A stretch of DNA of 64,000 nt from CAZABP01 sp964483245 (lineage in GTDB: Bacteria > Planctomycetota > UBA1135 > UBA2386). Shown in pieces: positions 25,543 through 34,430 of the stretch. Each line of letters begins with the position of its first letter. Positions within the stretch are counted from its first letter, which is position 1. The notes beneath the pieces are model-generated. The model had not been told where the DNA came from and ran no database searches. It saw nothing but the letters and a program-made list of their open reading frames with translations. The stretch is taken from assembly GCA_964483245.1 (NCBI GenBank), contig CAZABP010000004.1, positions 124,001 to 188,000 on the forward strand, read 5' to 3'. A program made the translations under genes and the position numbers.

Positions 25543-26675
25543 CCCGCAGCGGGCAGGCATCCCCCGAGCCGCCGCTGCGCGTGCTGCACCTGCTCGCCGA
25601 GTGCGGCTGGTCGGGTGGCGAAGTCCAGCTCGATCTGTTGGTGCGCCATCTGGCGGCGCGCGGATACGTGCAACACTGTGCGCTCGTGCCGGGGGCGCGG
25701 TTCGCCGAGGCGGCGCATGGTGCCGGCGTCGCGGTGACCGCGATCGACCTGCGCCGGCCGTGGTGGCCATCGGTTGCGTGGCGGCTGCGCCGGCTCGTCA
25801 AGGAGTTCGCTCCGCAGGTCGTGCACTTCGGCTGTGGGCGCTCGCTGCGATTCGGCGGGTGGTTCCTGCTCGGGTTGCGCGGCGCGGCCAAGGTCACGAC
25901 CCGACGCATCGACTACCCGATCGGTCGCGGGCCGCGCGCCTGGCGTTACCGCTGGCTCGTCGACCATGTCGTTGCCAACTCGCGCGGCGTCGAGCAGGTG
26001 GTGCTGGCGGCTGGAGTGCCGCCTGCGCGTGTCTCGCGGATCCATGAGGGGATTCCGCTGGCACCATGGCAGGGAGCGCGCGCGGAACGGGACACGGCAC
26101 GCCTGCAGCTCGGCATCCCGGCGCCGGCATTCGTGATCTGCTGCGCCGCCACGTTGCGGCCGCGCAAGGGGCAGCGGCAGCTGGTCGAAGCGGTCGCGCG
26201 GCTTGCGGCGGAGTACCCGCAGTTGTTGCTGGTGCTGGCGGGTGAGGGTCCGGACCGCGCGGCGCTGCAGCAGCTTGCGCGGGAACGCGGGATCGAGGCG
26301 CAGGTGCGTGTCCCGGGGGCCGTGCGGCCGATCCGCCCGCTGTATGCGGCCAGCGATCTGTTCGTGCTGGTCTCGCACCATGAAGGGCTCAGCAATGCGT
26401 GCCTGGAGGCGAGCGCGGCGGGGCTGCCGCTCGTCGTCAGCCGGGCCGGTGGGCTGCCGGAGATCGTCGACGATGGCGTGACCGGCCTCGTCGTGGATGC
26501 GGGAGACGTCGATGGCATCGCGGCGGCCATCGGCCGGATGCTGCGTGAGCCGGAGTTCTGCGCCCGTGCCGGCGCGGCCGGTGCGGCCCGGACCGCCGAG
26601 CTGTTTGCAGCAGAGCGGATGACCGCCAACATGGAGGCCCTGTTCCAGCGCCTGGGACGTGGATGTCTGAGCTGA
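25539..26675 (+). CDS. Family 4 (GT-B) glycosyltransferase
   Basis: 378 residues from a GTG that overlaps the upstream TGA (GTGA), which gives a normal start before LRVLHLLAECGWSGGEVQLD. The longer open frame upstream lies over the CgeB-like gene and is a shadow. Key GT4 features: 'GGEVQLDLLVRHLAARG' acceptor side, VVANSRGVEQVVLAAGVP, ICCAATLRPRKGQRQLVEAV, LAGEGPDRAALQQLA, and the donor-binding EGLSNACLEASAAGLPLVVS. Cytoplasmic face of the membrane; likely acts in the same surface glycan pathway as its neighbours. Confidence 0.87.
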   Translation: MTRSGQASPEPPLRVLHLLAECGWSGGEVQLDLLVRHLAARGYVQHCALVPGARFAEAAHGAGVAVTAIDLRRPWWPSVAWRLRRLVKEFAPQVVHFGCGRSLRFGGWFLLGLRGAAKVTTRRIDYPIGRGPRAWRYRWLVDHVVANSRGVEQVVLAAGVPPARVSRIHEGIPLAPWQGARAERDTARLQLGIPAPAFVICCAATLRPRKGQRQLVEAVARLAAEYPQLLLVLAGEGPDRAALQQLARERGIEAQVRVPGAVRPIRPLYAASDLFVLVSHHEGLSNACLEASAAGLPLVVSRAGGLPEIVDDGVTGLVVDAGDVDGIAAAIGRMLREPEFCARAGAAGAARTAELFAAERMTANMEALFQRLGRGCLS

Positions 26676-27790
26676 ACGACCTGCATCTCGACTGCCGCCA
26701 GTTCCGCTGGGACCGACCCTGCCTGCCGCACAAGCAGACCGGCGTCACGTGCCCGGTCTGTACGCAGCACGATCCGATTTCCTGCCGCGTGCTGGTGGTC
26801 AAGCTCGCCGCGACCGGCGACGTGTTGCGCACGACCGCGTTGCTGCCCGCGCTGCATGCGCGCCATCCAGGTGCGCACGTGACGTGGCTGACGGCACCGG
26901 CCGCAGTGCCGCTGTTCGCGCGCAATCCGATGGTCGACGCCGTGTGGAGCTCGCAGGCCCCTGAGACCGCGGCGCGCCTGGCCGTGCAGGAGTTCGACGT
27001 CGTCTACTGTCCGGACGCCGACCCGGCCGCGGCGGCGTTCGCTGCGGCGGCGCGCGCGCGCGAGCGACGCGGCTTCACGCTCGAGCCTGGTGGGGGCGTG
27101 CGCCCGCTGTCGCCCGCGGCCGAGCACTGGTTCCGGATGGGAGTCGACGACGAGCGCAAGAAGGCGAACGTGCGCACGTACCAGGCCTTGGTGTGTGACG
27201 CGCTCGGGTTGGATCCGACGCAGCTCGGGGAGCCGATGCTCGAGCCCGCGCCGGCGGACCAGGAGGCAGCGCGTGCGTTCTGCGCCGCGGCTGCGCACCG
27301 CGGCAAGTGGATCGGACTCAACACCGGTGCCGGCGCACGTTGGCCGTACAAGCACTGGCCCCGGGAGCACCAACAGCGATTCGTCGCGTTGGCAACCGAT
27401 GCCGGGCATGCCGTGCTGTTGCTCGGCGGGCCCGAGGAGGCGGCGCGGCATGCCGAGCTGCTGCAGGCGATGCGCGGGCGCGCGGTGCACGATGGCGGGA
27501 CGCGCAACTCGTTCCATCGCTTCGCGGCGCTGGTCGAGCAGTGCGACGTCGTCGTGACCGGCGACACGTTCGCGCTGCACGTCGCGGTGGCCCGCCGCCG
27601 TCCGGTCGTCGCGTTGTTCGGTCCGACTTCGGCGGCCGAGATCGAGTTGCATGGCCGCGGCGAGAAGTTGATCCCGCCCGGATTCGACTGCCTCGCCTGC
27701 TACCTGCCGCGCTGCGACAAGCAGCCGTACTGCCAGCAGGGGATCCTGCCGGAAGCCGTGCTGTCGGCGGTGACGCACTGGTTGCGGTGA
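26663..27790 (+). CDS. Family 9 glycosyltransferase (heptosyltransferase-like) with N-terminal Cys motif
   Basis: 375 residues. From residue ~40: VLVVKLAATGDVLRTTALLP, HVTWLTAPAAVPLF, GLNTGAGARWPYKHWP, VLLLGGPEE and CDVVVTGDTFALHVAVA, the ADP-heptose:LPS heptosyltransferase fold. Before that lies a short segment with four Cys and one His (DCRQFRWDRPCLPHK ... CPVC) not present in E. coli WaaC/WaaF but, as I recall, seen in GT9 proteins of Planctomycetota and relatives; it could bind zinc or an Fe-S cluster. A late DCLACYLPRCDKQPYCQQG cluster adds four more Cys. Overlaps both neighbours (13 bp and GTGA). Confidence 0.85.
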   Translation: MSELNDLHLDCRQFRWDRPCLPHKQTGVTCPVCTQHDPISCRVLVVKLAATGDVLRTTALLPALHARHPGAHVTWLTAPAAVPLFARNPMVDAVWSSQAPETAARLAVQEFDVVYCPDADPAAAAFAAAARARERRGFTLEPGGGVRPLSPAAEHWFRMGVDDERKKANVRTYQALVCDALGLDPTQLGEPMLEPAPADQEAARAFCAAAAHRGKWIGLNTGAGARWPYKHWPREHQQRFVALATDAGHAVLLLGGPEEAARHAELLQAMRGRAVHDGGTRNSFHRFAALVEQCDVVVTGDTFALHVAVARRRPVVALFGPTSAAEIELHGRGEKLIPPGFDCLACYLPRCDKQPYCQQGILPEAVLSAVTHWLR

Positions 27791-28497
27791 GCGGCACGGA
27801 CCTGGCACCGCTCCCGCTGCGCGTGCTGTGGCACGACGCGCAGATCGTCGCGGTCGCGAAGCCGTCGGGGATGCTCGTCCACCGCGACGCGCATCACGAC
27901 TCGGCGCCTGCGCTGCTGCAGACGCTGCGCGATCAGATCGGGCAGTGGCTGTATCCGGTGCACCGCCTCGATCGGGCCACGTCCGGCATCGTGCTGTTCG
28001 GGCTGTCGCGCGAGGCGGCCGCCGCGCTGCAGGCGTCGCTGCAGGCAGCGGATGCGCGCAAGCTGTACCTCGCGCTGGTCCGCGGTTTCGTGCCAGAGCA
28101 GTGGACCGACGAGCGCGCGCTGACCGACAGCGGGGGCGTGCTGCGCGACGCACGCACGACGTTCCGCCGCTGCGCGCAGTTCGATCGCTGCGCCCTGGTC
28201 GAAGCGGAGCTGCACACCGGACGTTGGCACCAGATCCGGCGTCACCTCGCACACCAGGCGCACCATGTGCTCGGCGACACGACGCACGGCAAGGGCAAGG
28301 ACAACCGGTTCTTCCGCGCCGAGCGCGGGTTGACGCGGCTGTTCCTGCACGCGCATCAGGTCGAGCTGATGCACCCACAGACGCAGCAGCCGATGCAGTT
28401 GCGGGAGCCGCTGCCGGCGGAGTTGCGTGCCGTGTTGGCGCGCATTCCGGAGTGCGGTGCCGAGCTCTTGGCGCAGCTTGCGGCCGCGCCGGCATGA
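27787..28497 (+). CDS. truC: tRNA pseudouridine synthase, TruC-like (RluA family)
   Basis: 236 residues from a GTG in a GTGA overlap with the GT9 gene. RluA-family core: VAVAKPSGMLVHRD, then YPVHRLDRATSG with catalytic Asp62, and GRWHQIRRHLAHQAHHVLGD. No S4 domain and the short length fit TruC, which makes pseudouridine at tRNA position 65, better than RluC/RluD. TruC assignment is by size and by 'HRLDRATSG...FFRAERGLTRLFLHAHQ'. Although fused to the glycan operon by overlap, its job is RNA modification. Confidence 0.8.
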   Translation: MSGTDLAPLPLRVLWHDAQIVAVAKPSGMLVHRDAHHDSAPALLQTLRDQIGQWLYPVHRLDRATSGIVLFGLSREAAAALQASLQAADARKLYLALVRGFVPEQWTDERALTDSGGVLRDARTTFRRCAQFDRCALVEAELHTGRWHQIRRHLAHQAHHVLGDTTHGKGKDNRFFRAERGLTRLFLHAHQVELMHPQTQQPMQLREPLPAELRAVLARIPECGAELLAQLAAAPA

Positions 28498-28537
28498 GGG
28501 TGCTGCGCCGTCGGCGGGTCGCCGGATCGCGCGATGG

Positions 28538-29599
28538 CTACTGCGCGAGCAGGAAGCGGTCGGTCATTCCGGCCACGTAGTCGCAGACGACGCGCGGCAG
28601 CCCGTCGTTGGCGACGCGCACGCGGTATCGCTCCGGCAGTCCGGCCGGATGCGCGAGCAGCTCCTGGAAGCGCGCGCGGATCCGCTCGCGGCCGCGCTGC
28701 ATCGCCGTCAGCACGCGTTCGTCGCGATAGAAGTGCGCGCGCAGGAACTCCAGGCACTCCGCTGAGAGCCGTGCCATCTCGTCGCCGTGGCGCATCCGCG
28801 GTGCCTGCGCCTGCTCGCGGTCGCTGGCATCGACGAGGTCGTGGATCAGCAGGGCGACCATCTCGCTGACGATGCGGCCCGGCAGTGTCGAGCCGGCCGA
28901 CTCGGCCGCCCGCCGCCAGAGCCCGAGTCCGGCGACTGCCTCGAGCGGCAGGATTCCCGCGCGCAGACCGTCGTCGACGTCGTGACACAGGTATGCGATC
29001 CGGTCGCACAGATCGACCACGCGCGCTTCGAGCGGCGGGGTCGCGGGTCGGCGCAGGTCCTCGCTCAGCGGAAACCCCTCCGGAACGCGACCCTTCAGCA
29101 GCGACTGCCGGACCGCGAGTGTCAGGTTCAAACCGTGGCCATGTCCGTAGCGGTCTTCCAGCAGATCCACGATCCGCGTCCCCTGAGCGTTGTGCCGGAA
29201 GCCCCCCTCGTCCGCCATGCACTCGGCGAGCGCATCCTCACCCGCGTGGCCGAACGGCGGATGCCCCAGGTCGTGCGCCAGCGCGACGGCTTCGCACAGG
29301 TCGGCGTTCAGCCGCAGCGCGACCGCGACGCTGCGCGCCAGCTGCGAGACTTCGAGCGAATGCGTCAGGCGCGTGCGGTAGTGGTCCCCTTCGTACGCGG
29401 CGAACACCTGCGTCTTGTGTTGCAGGCGGCGGAACGCACGCGAATGCAGCACGCGATCCCGGTCGCGTTGGAACGCCGTGCGCAGCGGATCCTCCGGCTC
29501 GGCAATGCGCCGGCCGCCGTGTTCGCGGCTCGGTCGTGCGAAGCGCGCGAGCTCGTGCAGCTCGCGATCCTCGAGATCCTCGCGTCGAAGCCAGGTCAT
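28538..29599 (-). CDS. dgt: Deoxyguanosinetriphosphate triphosphohydrolase-like protein
   Basis: 353 residues. HD-superfamily signature: HSRAFRRLQHKTQVF, RTRLTHSLEVSQLARSVA, AHDLGHPPFGHAGEDAL and, later, DLCDRIAYLCHDVDDGL. These metal-binding His/Asp positions are those of dGTP triphosphohydrolases, which split dGTP into deoxyguanosine and triphosphate. The size fits the short bacterial type 2-like form rather than the 505-residue E. coli Dgt. Converges with truC (40-bp gap) and is preceded on its own strand by the tRNA-Glu gene. Confidence 0.9.
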   Translation of the reverse strand: MTWLRREDLEDRELHELARFARPSREHGGRRIAEPEDPLRTAFQRDRDRVLHSRAFRRLQHKTQVFAAYEGDHYRTRLTHSLEVSQLARSVAVALRLNADLCEAVALAHDLGHPPFGHAGEDALAECMADEGGFRHNAQGTRIVDLLEDRYGHGHGLNLTLAVRQSLLKGRVPEGFPLSEDLRRPATPPLEARVVDLCDRIAYLCHDVDDGLRAGILPLEAVAGLGLWRRAAESAGSTLPGRIVSEMVALLIHDLVDASDREQAQAPRMRHGDEMARLSAECLEFLRAHFYRDERVLTAMQRGRERIRARFQELLAHPAGLPERYRVRVANDGLPRVVCDYVAGMTDRFLLAQ

Positions 29600-29653
29600 C
29601 GGATGCGTGCATGCCGCGACCGCGGCGAGGACCGCAGGAAGCGTGCTCGGGCT

Positions 29654-29729
29654 TGGTACCCCCTAGGGGATTCGAACCCCTGTCCCATGGCTGAGAACCA
29701 TGTATCCTAGGCCCCTAGACGAAGGGGGC
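29654..29729 (-). tRNA. trnE: tRNA-Glu (anticodon CUC)
   Basis: Read on the minus strand: acceptor GCCCCCT pairs with AGGGGGT (one G-U), then the D arm, anticodon stem CATGG-TTCTCAG-CCATG with anticodon CTC, a T arm with GGTTCGAAT, and an encoded CCA after discriminator A. The cloverleaf is complete, 76 nt. CTC reads GAG, the favoured Glu codon in this G+C-rich genome. Confidence 0.96.
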
Positions 29730-29868
29730 GCCCGAGGGCGAGACGGTCTAGAGGTGCTGCTGCCGGTCGTCAAGAGCGCGGAGTAGTTCCTCGGTGCCGA
29801 GCGGTGCGGAAGGAACCGCCCCGCGGATCGTCTTGCGTCGTGCGACCCACGGATCCGATCCAGCAACC

Positions 29869-31131
29869 ATGGCCATCCCCGCACCCATCGCTTCGTTCCT
29901 CACGCTGCTCCTGACCCTGCTCGGCCCCGGGTGGCTGGGTGTGTCCCTCGGTGAGGAGGAGGGCGCCGTCGTGATCCAGGAAGTCGTCCCGGATTCCCCG
30001 GCCAAGGCGGCCGGACTGCGGGCCGGGGACCACATCCGCACGCTGGACGGCAACGAAGTCCAGGGCCTGCAGCAGTTCGTCGCTTCAATCGGCGCGCTGC
30101 CGGCCGGGCGGAAGGTGAAGCTCGGGATCACGCGAGGTGAGCGCGAACTCGACGTTGCCGTGACGCTCGGCGAGCGGCCGGCCGACATGCCGCAGCCGCC
30201 ACGCACCGGCCAGGCAGCGCAGCCGTACCTCGGTGTCGAGCTCGAGGAAGCGGACGGAACCGTGTCGGTGGCGTCGGTCGCGCCGAACTCGCCGGCCGCG
30301 CGCGGTGGGCTGCGCCCGGGGATGCAGATCACTCGGATCGACAATCGGAACGTGCGCAACTTCGAGGATCTGGCCGCCGCCCTCTCGGAGCATGCGGTGG
30401 GTGACGTCGTGACGTTGCTCGTCAAGCAAGGGGAGGGCACGCAGATTCTCGGCGTCCGCCTCGGTGCGCAGCCAGGTGCTCCGGCCACTGAGCCGGCTCC
30501 TGCCGAGCGGGCCGCACCAGCCGAGCGGGCCGCACCTGCCGAACGCGCCGCGCCGGACCGGCGTCGCGCAGCCGCCGCGCAGCCGCAGCGCCCGCAGCCG
30601 ACGCAAGACGCGCCGCGCGCTGCCGCGACGAAGCTGAGCTGGATCAACGACCCGAACGCCGCGAAGCGTCAGGCCGCCAGCAGCGGCAAGCCGATCCTGG
30701 TCGTGTTCGGCGCGTCCTGGTGTGCGAACTGCCAGGCGCTGGAGCGCGCCTTGTCCGACGAGTCGCTGCGCGAACTGCTCGGTTCGTTCGTGCGGGTCTG
30801 GATCGACACCGACCGCCAAGGCCGCATCGCCGACGAGCATCGCGTGCAGGTGATCCCGCACATCGCCGTGCTGGCGCCGGACGGCAAGAAGCTCGCCGAG
30901 CAGGTCGGCTACATCCCGCCCGCTTCGATCCGGGAGCTGCTGGCGCCGCACACCGGTGCGCGCGCAGCACCCGAGATGCACCGCGAGGCTCCGGCACGCG
31001 CAGCACGCGGCAATACGGCGCCGGCGGATCCGCTGCAGGCGGAGCTGGCGCAGCTGCGCAAGGAAGTCGCCGAGCTGCGCGCGCTGGTCGAGAAGCTGAT
31101 CGCCGAACGGCAGCGCGGATCCGGACGCTGA
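29869..31131 (+). CDS. PDZ-PDZ-thioredoxin fusion protein, exported
   Basis: 420 residues from the ATG at 29869, chosen for the hydrophobic export segment (ASFLTLLLTLLGPGWLG). Domains: PDZ 1 (~25-105; GWLGVSLG, VVPDSPAKAAGLRAGDHI), PDZ 2 (~118-200; YLGVELEEADG, VAPNSPAARGGLRPGMQITR), a linker with three AERAAP units, a thioredoxin-like domain (~255-350; PILVVFGASWCANCQALERA with a CANC site, then VIPHIAVLAPDGK) and a C-terminal coiled coil (LQAELAQLRKEVAELRALVE). PDZ domains bind exposed C-termini; the CxxC suggests disulfide reduction or isomerisation in the periplasm. No protease domain is present. Stands alone between tRNA-Glu and an epimerase gene. Confidence 0.85.
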   Translation: MAIPAPIASFLTLLLTLLGPGWLGVSLGEEEGAVVIQEVVPDSPAKAAGLRAGDHIRTLDGNEVQGLQQFVASIGALPAGRKVKLGITRGERELDVAVTLGERPADMPQPPRTGQAAQPYLGVELEEADGTVSVASVAPNSPAARGGLRPGMQITRIDNRNVRNFEDLAAALSEHAVGDVVTLLVKQGEGTQILGVRLGAQPGAPATEPAPAERAAPAERAAPAERAAPDRRRAAAAQPQRPQPTQDAPRAAATKLSWINDPNAAKRQAASSGKPILVVFGASWCANCQALERALSDESLRELLGSFVRVWIDTDRQGRIADEHRVQVIPHIAVLAPDGKKLAEQVGYIPPASIRELLAPHTGARAAPEMHREAPARAARGNTAPADPLQAELAQLRKEVAELRALVEKLIAERQRGSGR

Positions 31132-31201
31132 TGCTGCAGCGGCGGCAGTCATGCCGATGACGGAAACGCCGGCGGGATCCCGCTAGCGTTCGCGGTCGCG
31201 T

Positions 31202-32218
31202 ATGGGACCGCGGTACCTGATCACCGGCGGCGCCGGGTTCGTCGGCTCGCACCTGGTGGATCGACTCGGTGCCGACGGCGCACGCGCCGTCGTCGTCGAC
31301 GACGGTTCCGCTGGCACGCTGACGTCGTTCCGTGCCCGGATCGCCGGCACCGGCGTCGAGCTGCATCCGGTCGCCGTCGAAGCGGCCGGGCGCAGCGGTC
31401 TGCTGCAGCAGCTGGTCCAGGACGTGGACGCGGTCCTGCACCTGGCTGCGATCGTCGGCCCGCGGCGGGTGCTGGCCGAACCGCGCGCCTGCATCGAGCG
31501 CAACCATGCTGCGGCGACCGCGGTGCTGACCGCGGCGGCGGCGGCGCGCAAGCCGGTGCTGATCGCGTCGAGCAGCGAAGTCTATGGCCGGGGCGCACAG
31601 CTGCCGTTCCGTGAGGACGCAGACCTGCAGCTCGGTTCGCCGCAGCATCCGCGCTGGGCCTACGCCGTCGGGAAGGCGCTGATCGAATGCCTGGCGCTCG
31701 CGCATGCGCGCGAGCAGGAGCTGCCGGTCGTCGTAGCGCGGATCTTCAACACCGTCGGTCCGCGGCAGAGCAGCAGCTACGGCCTCGTGCTGCCGACGTT
31801 CGTGCAGCAGGCGCTCCGCCAAGAGCCGCTGACCGTGCACGGGGACGGGCAGCAGACACGTTGCTTCACGCATGTGCAGGACACGGTGGATGCACTGCTG
31901 GCGCTGTTGCACAACCCGGCCGCGCACGGGCAGATCGTCAACGTCGGCAGCGACGAAGAGGTGAGCGTCGTGGCACTCGCCGAGCTGGTGCGCAGCTGCG
32001 CACGCTCCCGCTCGGCGCTCCGGTTCCTGCCGGTGGCCGAGGCCGCGGCACTCGGCTACGACGAGCTGCCCCGGCGGCAGCCGGAGCTCACGAAGCTGGC
32101 AGCTCTGGCCGGTCGGGTGCCGCGGATCCGGCTGCCGCAGATCGTCGCCGACGTCGTCGCGGCGATGGGGGGGCGTCCCGCGCCGGCGGCGGCGACCACG
32201 ACCGAAGCGGGCGGCTGA
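31202..32218 (+). CDS. NAD-dependent sugar-nucleotide epimerase/dehydratase (SDR)
   Basis: 338 residues. Extended SDR: nucleotide-binding YLITGGAGFVGSHLVDRLG, LHLAAIVGP, active-site SSSEVYG and YAVGK (Tyr-x-x-x-Lys), then VARIFNTVGPRQSSSYGLVL and HGDGQQTRCFTHVQDTVDAL. It belongs with UDP-glucose 4-epimerases and related sugar-nucleotide enzymes; exact substrate unknown. It would feed an activated sugar to surface glycan synthesis, in line with the glycosyltransferase next to it (convergent) and the cluster upstream. Upstream gap of 70 bp carries no evident regulatory site. Confidence 0.85.
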   Translation: MGPRYLITGGAGFVGSHLVDRLGADGARAVVVDDGSAGTLTSFRARIAGTGVELHPVAVEAAGRSGLLQQLVQDVDAVLHLAAIVGPRRVLAEPRACIERNHAAATAVLTAAAAARKPVLIASSSEVYGRGAQLPFREDADLQLGSPQHPRWAYAVGKALIECLALAHAREQELPVVVARIFNTVGPRQSSSYGLVLPTFVQQALRQEPLTVHGDGQQTRCFTHVQDTVDALLALLHNPAAHGQIVNVGSDEEVSVVALAELVRSCARSRSALRFLPVAEAAALGYDELPRRQPELTKLAALAGRVPRIRLPQIVADVVAAMGGRPAPAAATTTEAGG

Positions 32219-32354
32219 ACGGAAGCGAAGGCCGGACGGTGCCGGCGGACGGCGCCAGCGGCCTGCGCCGCCGGCCGGCCTGCGCGCGCGAGCCGTCCTC
32301 CGCCGCCAGCCGCGCTGTGGCGCCAGCCGTCGCGCCCCGGCAGCGCGCCCGCCG

Positions 32355-33758
32355 TCAGCGCGCCCGCAGCGGAGCGGGATGCGCCTGCGATGCGGCCGCG
32401 AGATGCCGGCGCGCCAGCGCGTCGTCCGGGTTCGCAGCGAGCGCCTCCCGCCAGATCGCGATCGCCCGCTCCGGCTCGCCGAGGTTCCAGGCGCACACCC
32501 CGGCGTTTGCCCAGCCAACGCTGGCACCCCGCGCCGCAGCGGCCCGGAACGCATGCTCGGCCTGTTGCGTGTCGCCGGCTGCGAGCAGCGCGGCGCCGAG
32601 CAGGTTGTGCAGCTCACCGTGGCCGCCATCGAGCTCGAGCGCGAGACGTGCCTCGGCGATGGCTGCTGCCGGCGCGGACTGCGCCAGACGCACCTTCGCC
32701 GCGGCCGCGTGCCAGCTGACGAGATCTGCTTCGGTCACGTGGCAGTGCGCATGCATCTGCTGCAGCAGTGCGCGGGCGCCCGCCTCGTCGCGTTCGTGCA
32801 GCGCTTGCGCGGCCAGCTGCACGAGGGCCGGCGCATGACGTGGCGACGACTGCAGAAACCGATGCAGATGCGCGCGTCCCCGCACGACGTCGCGGCGTTC
32901 GCCGAGGTACCAGCGCGCCAGAAGCCAATGCGCCTCCGGCCATTGCGGGTGCAGCCGCAGCGCGGCCTGCGCCTCGCGCGCGGCTTCGTCCGGACGGCCG
33001 TCGGCCCATGCGCGCAGCGCACGCCCGGCCGGATCGGCGAGCCACTTGGCCCAGAACCGCGCCTCCTTGTCGGCCAGCGTCGCGCCGTAGTCGACGCCGA
33101 GCGCGCGGAACGTCCGGTGTCCCTCATGGTGCAGGAATGCATCCCGCGCGATTACGAGCCGCCAACCGGCGAGCCGTGCGCGCAGGCACCAGTCGTCGTC
33201 CTCGAAGTTGCCGATGCCGAAGCGCTCGTCGAGCAGTCCGATCTGCTGCACGAGCTCGCGCCGCACGAGCAGGCACAGACCGGCGAGCGTGTCGACGTCC
33301 TGCAGGCGTCCCGGCGCCAGCTCGTCGAGCATGCGTTCGATCTCGCGGCGCGTCGCCGCGTCGCGCCCGCCGGCGCCGACGTCGATGCGCGCGGGTCCCT
33401 TGACGTGGTTGCTGACCGGCGCGGCCATGCCGATCTGCGGGTCGGCCGCGAGCGCACGCCGGAGCCGCGGCAGCATTGCCGGGGCCAGCAGCGTGTCGTT
33501 GTTCAGGATCAGCAGCTCGCGTCCGCGGGCTGCGCGGATGCCCGCGTTGACTCCGCCGGCGAAGCCGAGGTTCGCCGGTTGGCGCAGCACGCGCACACCG
33601 GCGAACTCCCGGTCGAGCGCCGCGGTCTCGTCCGGGCTCGCGTTGTCGACGACCAGGATCTCGAGCGCCGTCGCATCCGGCTGGGCCAGCAGCGTCTGCA
33701 GACACGCGCGCGTGTCTGCCACGTTGCCGTGGCATGGAAGGATCGCCGAGACCTGCAT
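32355..33758 (-). CDS. Family 2 glycosyltransferase with C-terminal TPR region
   Basis: 467 residues. GT2 domain ~1-260: VSAILPCHGN, EILVVDNASPDETAAL, NLGFAGGVNAGIRAARG, LLILNNDTLL and FGIGNFEDDDWCLRARLAGW, the rhamnosyl/galactofuranosyl-transferase-like group. Residues ~265-467 are TPR-like repeats (WPEAHWLLARWYLGERRDVV; LHNLLGAALLAAGDTQQAEH; AWNLGEPERAIAIWREALAA). The pairing resembles glycosyltransferase-TPR fusions that modify proteins or glycans. No membrane segment. It converges with the epimerase gene. Confidence 0.85.
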   Translation of the reverse strand: MQVSAILPCHGNVADTRACLQTLLAQPDATALEILVVDNASPDETAALDREFAGVRVLRQPANLGFAGGVNAGIRAARGRELLILNNDTLLAPAMLPRLRRALAADPQIGMAAPVSNHVKGPARIDVGAGGRDAATRREIERMLDELAPGRLQDVDTLAGLCLLVRRELVQQIGLLDERFGIGNFEDDDWCLRARLAGWRLVIARDAFLHHEGHRTFRALGVDYGATLADKEARFWAKWLADPAGRALRAWADGRPDEAAREAQAALRLHPQWPEAHWLLARWYLGERRDVVRGRAHLHRFLQSSPRHAPALVQLAAQALHERDEAGARALLQQMHAHCHVTEADLVSWHAAAAKVRLAQSAPAAAIAEARLALELDGGHGELHNLLGAALLAAGDTQQAEHAFRAAAARGASVGWANAGVCAWNLGEPERAIAIWREALAANPDDALARRHLAAASQAHPAPLRAR

Positions 33759-34430
33759 CCCGTGCGCTTATCGGCAGTCGGTGGTCTCTGCGCGAAGTGC
33801 GCACTGCGCACTCGTAAGGCTCGTGGTGGACCGGCCGTCCTCACCCCCCCGGGCCACGACGGGCCCGGTCCACCACGTCACCCGGGTTCGCGAGATTCCC
33901 GCCCTGAACGGGCCACCGGTCCGGCCGCGCCCGCACGCGCAACCTGCCCGGCACCAGTGCCCGACCCACGACCGCAGGCAGGCTCACTGCATGCGGTGCC
34001 GACCAGGGGAGCGGTCGTGTGGAGCGAGGCCTGGTTCGGAGCGCTCGGAACCCTGCTCCGTCCTGCGTCTCTTACCTCCCATGCACACTGGAGGGCGCCC
34101 GATCGAGCGCGCAGCCCGCGCGCCACCGGTGAACCGGCGGCGACGAGCAGCAATCTCGGCGGGTGGATCCTCCCAACCTGCACGCCGAACACGGAGCGAA
34201 CGCCATGCCAGTGGATCCGGTCCGCTCGCGGTAGGACTGCATAGGGGCTGGCGGGCGATCCCGCCCACTGCTGGTGGTGCGCGGGAAGTCCCGTTTCCGA
34301 GACTTGGTCCGGGATTCCTGCGTGTGCTGCGAGGATGCCCAGCTCGCAGTTGCCGTGGCGTCGCACGCACCGGCTGCCTTGCCGGGGCGCCGGCCTCGGC
34401 TATCCTGCCGCCCCTTTCTCGCTGTCCGAG
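33759..34430. other. 672-bp gene-free stretch
   Basis: Longest stretch without a supportable gene. It contains the 13-bp inverted repeat at 33822-33877 and short repeats (GTGCGCACTGCGCAC near 33797-33811). Open frames on both strands are Arg/Pro/Ser-rich and lack start-site signals. I checked for tmRNA, RNase P and SRP RNA landmarks by eye and found none. Promoters for the minus-strand GT2 gene and the plus-strand RluA-family operon must lie here. Confidence 0.5.
33822..33877. repeat. 13-bp perfect inverted repeat
   Basis: CGTGGTGGACCGG (33822-33834) and CCGGTCCACCACG (33865-33877) are exact reverse complements; the 30-nt spacer contains a further GGGCC/GGGCCC pairing. Lies about 65 bp upstream of the minus-strand GT2 start. 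Could be an RNA hairpin, a regulator site or a small repetitive element. Confidence 0.7.

Noticed and set aside
33878..34366. Possible gene or stable RNA (RNase P, tmRNA, SRP) in the 672-bp gap
   Set aside because: None of the conserved cores of these RNAs could be found on either strand and the frames look random.
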